A stretch of 64,000 nt of DNA from positions 5,617,322 to 5,681,321 of the forward strand of contig NC_060062.1 in assembly GCF_020283565.1 (NCBI RefSeq), written 5' to 3'. The stretch's first letter is position 1, and the number at the start of each line of letters is the position of its first letter. Shown here in pieces: positions 57,280 to 64,000 of the stretch. This stretch comes from Trifolium pratense. Taxonomy: Eukaryota > Streptophyta > Magnoliopsida > Fabales > Fabaceae. The notes under the pieces are model-generated. The model did not search any database. It saw only the letters and a list, made by a program, of their open reading frames with translations, and had not been told where the DNA came from. The position numbers and the translations under genes were made by a program.

Positions 57280-60020
57280 ATAATTTTTTATTATTTTCGT
57301 ATTTAGCAATTAAATACTTATACAATTTTTCAAATATTAATTTTTATCTACTATATGTAATTTATATAATTATAGAATGTGCTTTGAAATAAGATAAAAG
57401 ATTTTGTCCCTCTATATAGAGGCATCATATTTCACAAAATAGATTTGACGGTTCTGATTTATATAATTAATTTGATATAGAATTTAATCTCTGTCAGTCA
57501 TTTCTAATCGGATGGTTAGAAACAATTATTACGTTGACACAATAATCAACATATGGTATTGAATATGAGGAGACATTTGCACCAATGACTAAAATAAATA
57601 TTGTTCAAATTTCAATAATCACTCTCTAGTCCTAAAACATTGACTTTTTTACCTGACAACGCTCCTCCAGATTTCCCAACACCGCCTTCTTGTGCTTTTG
57701 CTTGCAGACTCTACAAGCCTTTTGACTTGCTTCTTTTGTTTTATTTTCCGTTTTCTTTCATATGTATCAACAACAACAAAATATATGAATAGATTGTAGC
57801 CGTCTAAAATTGATTATTATTAAATAGCATCCGTAGAATTTGGAGAATTTGTTCTTGGTGTGGACAAATTCACTGAATTGGATCCTTCTTCAAATTTGCT
57901 GCTAGTACTATTAGAAGGGATCTCCACATTAATATTATGTACATGCGCCACTTCTCATGCATTTACCTTATTAGGGAGCCAAAAGGAAAAGACTTTTGAG
58001 GTTGATTCTTCATAGCATGGAAGAGTTTGTGTGATTAATTAGTTTTCTTTAATTACTTGATAAATAGTCAGATTATACCAACGTTTTTAAAACTAATCAA
58101 TCATTGAATTCCTTAAGCACTAGTTTCAAGATTCACCGATTTAACATTAATTTATTCTTGAACAAATGAAGATATTATTATATGATAAAATAAGAGTTAA
58201 TTGCATTTAAGTGGTAATGTGAATTTTGTCAATATTTATATAGTCATTCATCTCACCATTTATATACATGCATGTATAATTATTTTTGTGTAGTTTAGTT
58301 GTATGATTCCTCATTATTCTCAAAAAGCAAGTTATATTTTTCATCTTAATTTTTTTTTTACAAAATTTTTCATCTTAAATTCTAATATTCCCCCATAGAT
58401 ATATTATTTTGAACCTTCATATAATATTTATTTTAAAAAACAAAATATTCATGTAAAATTTGTGAAATCATCAAATAAAAATTTGTAATTAACTTGTAAA
58501 TTTGTATAGAGTTTGGATTCTCTTTCACTTTACTTAGCCTATCACTCACACTAATCAACAAACTAATTAGTAATTATACCATACTTTTATGATACTTCTA
58601 ATGGCACGTAAGCTATGTCTTTCTTATTGTAATTAAATTGATTATTTTCACCATAATTTATTTTAAAGAATCTCTTTTAAACCATAGCGGTGCTTTTATT
58701 TAAATGATGTTAACTTTAACGCATCTTAATGACATATCAATTGATTTTATAATTTTATAAAAATTTATATAAGTCATTTATGTATGGACGGATCCAAAAA
58801 ATTATTAGATCGGCAGGCAAGAATTTTTTATTTATAATAAAATAAAATATTTATAATAATACAGATATATAAAGTTTTATGAAATAGAAAATAAAATATT
58901 AGCCTAGTATAATGGCGAACAGATTTGCTGCCGTTGTAAATTCTGGAGTAGTGTGCGGTCAATGCAATTTGTGAGAGGAGATTTTTTTTGACAGGGGAGA
59001 GAAGATATATTTTCAACAAAAATAATAAATAGGGGTAACTTAGTGTGTTTTTTTTTTTTACGAAAGGTAACTTTATGCGTTAACTTTAGAAACTGTAGAG
59101 AAATTGGACTACGGTGAATCCTAATTCCTAATCAGTATAACGAATAGCGTAATATATGCTTGTTGTGGGGGAGGGGTTGGTGTCATTGCTCACGGTTTCC
59201 AACGATCATCTTTTTTACGCATTCACACATTTTAGATATTAATAGTCATTCGACTAACATATAATAGACACTTTAGAGTGATATATTTTATACCGATAAT
59301 ATATATAATGACAAATAATATATATGAGTTGACAGAAAAAAAAAGTTATACTCGTTTTATTTCACAAAAAATGTTATGTTAGTTTTTGACAGAAAATAGA
59401 ATAACAATTTTATCAAATTAATTTTATCAATTATTAGTCGATTATTATCATAAATGTAAAGTAAAAAAATAATAACTTGGAGAACCTTAAATTTTAAGGT
59501 ATTTATCCAACAACGAATGAGAACAAATCATAAAAAAGTGGATTTGCATGTGGTATTCATAAACTAATTTTTACTTTACATGAAAATAATTAATGTGGTA
59601 ATCTATATACCACTTAAGCAAAGAGATTAAATTTGTAATGTTTGGTAAAATTAACGGTTGAACACTAATAAATGTGAAATGACATGAAAATATATGTTTA
59701 ATAAATATTTTTATACTTGTCGCTAGAAACTCATTCACAATAAGCTAACTTATCTACTATTTTTTTCATACTGCAAATTTAATTAGTTAACTTATTTGTT
59801 ATAAGCTATAAACTAGCTTATAACTTATTCATTATAAGTTAATTTATCAGTTATATGCTATTTTTTACCGGCTTAAAAAAAGTGATGTGACTGAACAGCC
59901 CCTTCAAGATTCCAATAACTACAACTTTAGAACAATAAACCTCCACGGGACAATGACAAACACTTGCCACTCTTTTCATTGCTTGATTCCATTTCAATGG
60001 CTAGCTACTTCCTCCATTCA
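57280..60020. other. Gene-free spacer upstream of the sulfate transporter
   Basis: AT-rich, no recognised gene. 59630-59905 holds a hAT-like MITE remnant related to 8361-8600 and ends near 'gaacagccccttc'. The 5' regulatory region of the SULTR gene should lie in its right part. Confidence 0.4.
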
Positions 60021-60026
60021 ATACCT

Positions 60027-60049
60027 TACTCTCTCTCTCTCTCTATAAA
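60027..60049 (+). promoter_or_regulatory. TATA box and CT-rich tract of the SULTR gene
   Basis: TATAAA at 60044-60049 directly follows a (CT)8 tract and lies about 100 bases before the ATG at 60148. This fits a start of transcription near 60075 and a short leader. Confidence 0.6.
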
Positions 60050-60147
60050 TTCATGGCACATTCTCTCTTCTTTCTTCAGACACAAAATTAAAGTCATAGT
60101 TTAGTGTGGCTTGTGCTGTGCACACAACATAGCATATAGCAAAAAAT

Positions 60148-63100
60148 ATGGGTGTGAATTCCAATAGAGTTGATAACTTTGAAACCATTAAAATTCAATC
60201 AGAGATACCAATGTTTCAATCACCATTGGAAATTCACAAGGTTAGGTTGCCACCACAAAGAACCACTCTTCAAAAACTTAGACATAGACTCTCTGAAATC
60301 TTTTTTCCGGATGATCCTTTTCATGGATTTAAAAACCAAACTTGGGTTATGAAGTTACTTCTTGCTCTTCAATACTTGTTTCCCATTTTTCAATGGGGTC
60401 CCGAGTATAGTTTTCGTCTTTTTCGCTCCGATATTGTCTCTGGTCTCACCATTGCTAGCCTCGCCATTCCTCAGGTATGTCACATATCAAGATTTTAAAT
60501 TGCAACCGTAGTAACCACTACTAAAAAATCACAAATAAATATTGCTGATGCGGCCACAATTATCATTTCACGAATTTAAACATTGCATAATAGATACTAC
60601 CGGACATGGTCATAGTTTTCATGTAGTTGTCTCGCGGTCCTTAAGTGCGGCCGTAATTATACCGGACATGGTTTTTTTAATAAAATTGAAAAAATGAGAA
60701 AACTTTACTAAAAGAAATTATACCGATGATCATTTTATAATTATCTCTCAGAAAATTTGAATTTTATCCCTTGAGATTAAAAAGTCAAATTAATTAATTG
60801 CAATTTTAGAAAGCAATTTGAGACCTTGCAATATACTACTTTTGGTCATAACCATAGTAGTTTAATCTTGCATGCATGAGTTTGGTTTTGCTAATGTATA
60901 TCATTATAGTGAAAATTCAATTTTTTTAAGGATATAAGTTAATATTTAATCTAATGAAATTTCTCCAAAAGAAAATATTTGATTTTTTTTCTTTCTCTTT
61001 TGTATTTTCTTGCAGGGAATAAGTTATGCCAAGCTTGCAAACTTGCCACCTATTATTGGATTATGTTAGTATTCATTCTCTTTTTGTTCTGTTTTGTGGA
61101 TGTTTATATTGGTTAATCTTTAATTAAACATATATTAAGTATATATCATTAATTATGATTATGATGCAGATTCAAGTTTTGTGCCTGCTTTGATATATTC
61201 AGTACTTGGAAGTTCTAGACATCTTGGTGTTGGTCCTGTTTCAATTGCATCATTAGTTATGGGATCAATGTTAAGTGAAAGTGTTTCTTATAATCAAGAT
61301 CCAATTCTATATCTTAAATTGGCTTTCACTGCCACTTTTTTTGCTGGATTGTTCCAATCCTCTCTTGGTGTATTAAGGTACTAATCAATCATGCACCAAT
61401 TGATATATAATTATTTAAAAAAACAGAGAAATTATTATAGAAAAATTAATTAAATTTTTATTCTATAAATTACTAAATATTCGAACTTTTTTTTTTTAAA
61501 AGAAAACTCGGTATCTGCGGGGACTTCATTTAAAGCCTGAGTTTTTTTTGTTGCTCTGTTTGGACCAGCCCATCGAAATTGACACCAGGAGGAATCGAAC
61601 TTGAGACCTTGAGATATAGAGGAGCACACTCCAAAATCCCAAGCCAATATCACTAGGCCAACCCAAATAAATATCTTAATCATTTTTTTATTCAATAAAT
61701 TAATATAGAGAAATTAAGTTTCTGGTAAAAAATTTTTTTTTGAAAATCTTATAGAAATAAACTAAAAATTATTTCATAATATTTTAATATAACTATAATG
61801 AGATAAACTCAAATAATTTTTAATAAATTCCACCAAATGGCCATATTTTTAAAAAATGAAAATGAAACTTTGGAATGTAATATTAAGGAAATTTTAATTG
61901 GTAAAATAATATTTTATGATTAAAAAAAAAAATAACCTTTAAAGTTTGTATACAGGTTAGGCTTTGTGATTGATTTTCTATCAAAGGCAACATTGGTAGG
62001 TTTCATGGCTGGTGCAGCAATAATTGTGTCACTACAACAACTCAAAGGGTTACTAGGAATAATTCATTTCACCAACAAGATGCAAATTCTACCTGTTTTG
62101 GTCTCTGTTTTCAAGCAAAGAGACGAGGTATATTTTTATTTTGATGCTTTTTTCCTTAATGTAAAATATATATACATTAAATAATCTAAGTTGAGAATAA
62201 TTTTTTTAATAAAAGGGACGGCCACTATATTTTCTAATATAGTTTATAATAATTTTTTTTGCAAGTTTTTAATTAAAATATTAATACTAATAGTAGTTGG
62301 AAGAGAGTAAAGCTGCATTTGGAAAAAAATAAAATAGATTAATCCCAACCACAAAACTCTTCAAACCATTCTTATAGCACTAATAATGTTTTAAGAAATA
62401 AGAATTAACAATATGATTATGATTGCTTACTAGAATCCAGCTACTTTTTTAGATGTTTTTTACTTTGACTCTGTATATCAATATAAGGGATCATATTCCA
62501 ATTTTTTTTTTTTACAAACATATTCCAATTATTTATCAACTCAAAAAATATCCCTGTTTTCTGATTCTTCCATGAATGGACATATTGAATATCTAGCTAA
62601 TAATAAAAAATATTAAATAGCTAGCTAATAAAGAGTCACTTTTAAATGAAAATTGATAGATAAAAATGTACGTGTAATATAATTACTATGTGTCCATTAA
62701 AAAAAATTGTGACAAGTTCCCATGTGATCTTAATTAAGCTGATAAGGACATCACATTATATGTAAGGGTTGAGATTCGAATTCTGGACACTCTACTTTTT
62801 TTTTGACAAAAAAAAAATTAATGACAATATTTCAACTTATACACCTTAAAGATGGAATTTCTAGTTATTAAGTTATTTGAGAAAGAAAATTAATGACAAT
62901 ATTTCAACTATTTTTTAATTTTCTTTCTTTTTGATTTTGCCATGAATGGACATGTTGAATAGTTAGTCAACTAAGAATCACTTTTTAATGAAAACAAATA
63001 CTTGTCCTATTGATAAAAATGTAAGTGGTATACAATTACATATATGTCCATTAAATGATTTTAGGGATCATATTCCAACTTTTTTCCAAAAAAAAAGAAT

Positions 63101-64000
63101 TTTTCTTCTTCTGATTCTATCATGAGTTGACACATTGAATAGTTAGCCAATTAATGGTCACTTTTAAATGAAAAATACATTTTTGTCCTATTGACGCAAA
63201 TGTAAGTGTAATTGTTTTAATTTTTTTTTTTTTTGCAGTGGTCATGGCAAACTATTTTACTAGGATTCAGTTTCCTAGTCTTTCTGCTGATAACAAGACA
63301 CATTGTAAGTTTCTTCAATTTGCTTGCATACACAAATGTACAGTACTTTTTTGGTTTGACAAGTGACAACTCAATTTCGGACACATATTTCCTGTTGTAA
63401 CCAATCTCTACCGTTCGATTTAAAATCAGCGGCTGAGATTGTTTTAATTTAAAAGGCACGGTTTTCAATCTTAGTCCGATCTAATATTAACAAACCAGAT
63501 TGAAAACTGCATGTAACTGCGTTGATTGTTTACCGCATGCAATCTACATCCTTCAATTTCATTTGCTTCTTAAGATATGAAAATTCTTATGTATGTTTGG
63601 TAAATTTTGACAGAGCTTGAAGAGGCCAAAATTATTCTGGATTTCAGCAGCTGCTCCATTGACTTCAGTTATTCTATCAACCATTTTAGTCTTTTCTATG
63701 AGAAATAAGATTCATAAAATAGCAATTGTAAGAAAAAGCACTCTACCTTTTTTTTAGTGCATGTTTGGAATAATACCGTAGAAATCAGAGTGACACCATG
63801 ATTTTGTTAAAATTTAAATTTCAAAGTGTAACTTTTACAAAAATCACGATGGCACTATGCCAAACTCCGAGCTAATCCAAACATACACTTAACTGCACAA
63901 GAGATGTTAAATATAAATTTTCTTCTTAGTAATGACTCACTTTTTGCTATGTTTTGTTTGGAAGATTGGTGAATTGCCAAAAGGACTTAATCCACCATCA
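60148..64000 (+). CDS. SULTR3-type sulfate transporter, 5' part (runs off the window)
   Basis: SLC26/SulP family proton-coupled anion transporter. Exons: 60148-60474, 61016-61064, 61170-61377, 61956-62127, 63239-63304, 63614-63727, 63965->64000; phases join throughout, giving 324 residues so far, about half the usual 640-660 aa. Visible parts: a cytoplasmic N-terminus with HKVRLPPQRTT; then FRSDIVSGLTIASLAIPQGI, YAKLANLPPIIGLYSSFVPA and LGVGPVSIASLVMG (SulP signature region), followed by repeated hydrophobic helices (FVIDFLSKATLVGFMAGAAI, VILSTILVFSMRN). The C-terminal helices and STAS domain lie beyond the edge. The subgroup (SULTR3;3/3;4-like) is judged from the N-terminus only. The start ATG follows a TATA box and leader. 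Introns 1, 3, 4 and 6 carry transposon debris. Confidence 0.9.
60513..60670. mobile_element. CACTA-like terminus in SULTR intron 1
   Basis: CACTACTAAAAAATCAC followed by repeated 'gcggcc.caatta' / 'gcggccgtaattata' phrases, resembling a CACTA end with subterminal repeats. No right end is found. Confidence 0.4.
61495..61675 (-). mobile_element. tRNA-derived SINE in SULTR intron 3
   Basis: On the minus strand: an A-box-like 'ttggcctagtgatattgg', then 'gtgtgctcctctatatctc', a B box AGTTCGATTCC, a body through 'tttcgatgggctggtcc' and an A-rich tail at the low-coordinate end (about 61491-61500). The fuller of the two copies in the window. Confidence 0.65.
62447..62682. repeat. 233-bp dispersed repeat, copy B
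   Basis: Counterpart of 56776-57008, in SULTR intron 4. A third, weaker partial relative ('agggatcatattccaa..' and 'tgaatagttagccaa') follows at about 63060-63200. Confidence 0.9.
63756..63894. mobile_element. MITE in SULTR intron 6
   Basis: Left 'agtgcatgtttggaataata' and right 'ctaatccaaacatacactta' are inverse; inner phrases (gtgacaccatgatttt / aaaaatcacgatggcact) pair as well. About 138 bp, noncoding. Confidence 0.7.

Noticed and set aside
1..64000. CRISPR array, bacterial operon or phage system
   Set aside because: Intron-rich eukaryotic gene structure throughout; no regularly spaced direct repeats of CRISPR type.
1..64000. tRNA or rRNA genes
   Set aside because: Only SINE-type B-box matches were seen; no complete cloverleaf or rRNA stretch was recognised by eye.

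Overview
This window reads as nuclear DNA of a flowering plant, most probably a legume. The evidence is intron-rich genes with plant-only products (a TIC20 plastid import channel subunit, a PLS-class pentatricopeptide repeat protein, a plant MLN51/Barentsz factor, a SULTR3-type sulfate transporter), AT-rich spacers, and dense plant transposon debris (Ty3/gypsy, Ty1/copia, LINE, tRNA-derived SINE, Mutator, CACTA and Harbinger-like pieces, several MITE families). The legume assignment is inference from the look of the proteins and MITEs and was not tested by a search.

Layout. 1-3.5 kb: spacer with a LINE fragment, a (TA)n tract and MITE debris. 3.95-7.76 kb, minus: complete nine-exon MLN51/CASC3-like gene (681 aa) with one GC-AG intron. 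8.2-9.7 kb: spacer with a hairpin-ended MITE. 9.77-11.06 kb, minus: NUP50-like nucleoporin (429 aa, intronless CDS, intron in the 5' leader). 12.6-15.0 kb: spacer with one short unrecognised ORF. 15.0-17.5 kb: a twice-repeated composite built from genomic pieces of the NUP50 gene on its left and the beta'-COP gene on its right. 17.57-20.74 kb, minus: two-exon PPR gene (754 aa). 22.8-23.2 kb: NLR leucine-rich-repeat fragment. 23.86-24.97 kb: 1.1-kb Mutator-like element with a perfect 9-bp target duplication. 26.29-26.90 kb, minus: frameshifted, intronless RAB7 retrocopy. 28.23-42.90 kb, minus: complete 24-exon beta'-COP (COPB2) gene of 920 aa. Its last intron is about 5.6 kb and holds a decayed Ty3/gypsy element and a copia tail. 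43-46.3 kb: spacer. 46.57-48.35 kb, plus: two-exon TIC20 (254 aa). 48.8-49.25 kb, minus: copia fragment. 49.26-49.80 kb: a roughly 260-bp inverted repeat with a 10-base loop. 50.4-51.4 kb: Harbinger-like remnant. 51.4-60 kb: gene-free, transposon-rich. 60.15 kb to the window edge, plus: first seven exons of a SULTR3-type transporter.

The intact genes are independent housekeeping functions: exon junction complex, nuclear pore transport, organelle RNA processing, COPI coat, plastid protein import and sulfate-family transport. They do not form a pathway. Exon structures were assembled by hand from GT/AG (once GC/AG) junctions, with reading phase checked across every junction of MLN51, PPR, COPB2, TIC20 and SULTR. 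The most unusual structures are the NUP50/COPB2 chimeric block, the long hairpin at 49.5 kb, the gypsy element whose pol tail is repeated outside its 5' LTR, and a MITE family whose two ends each form their own hairpin.
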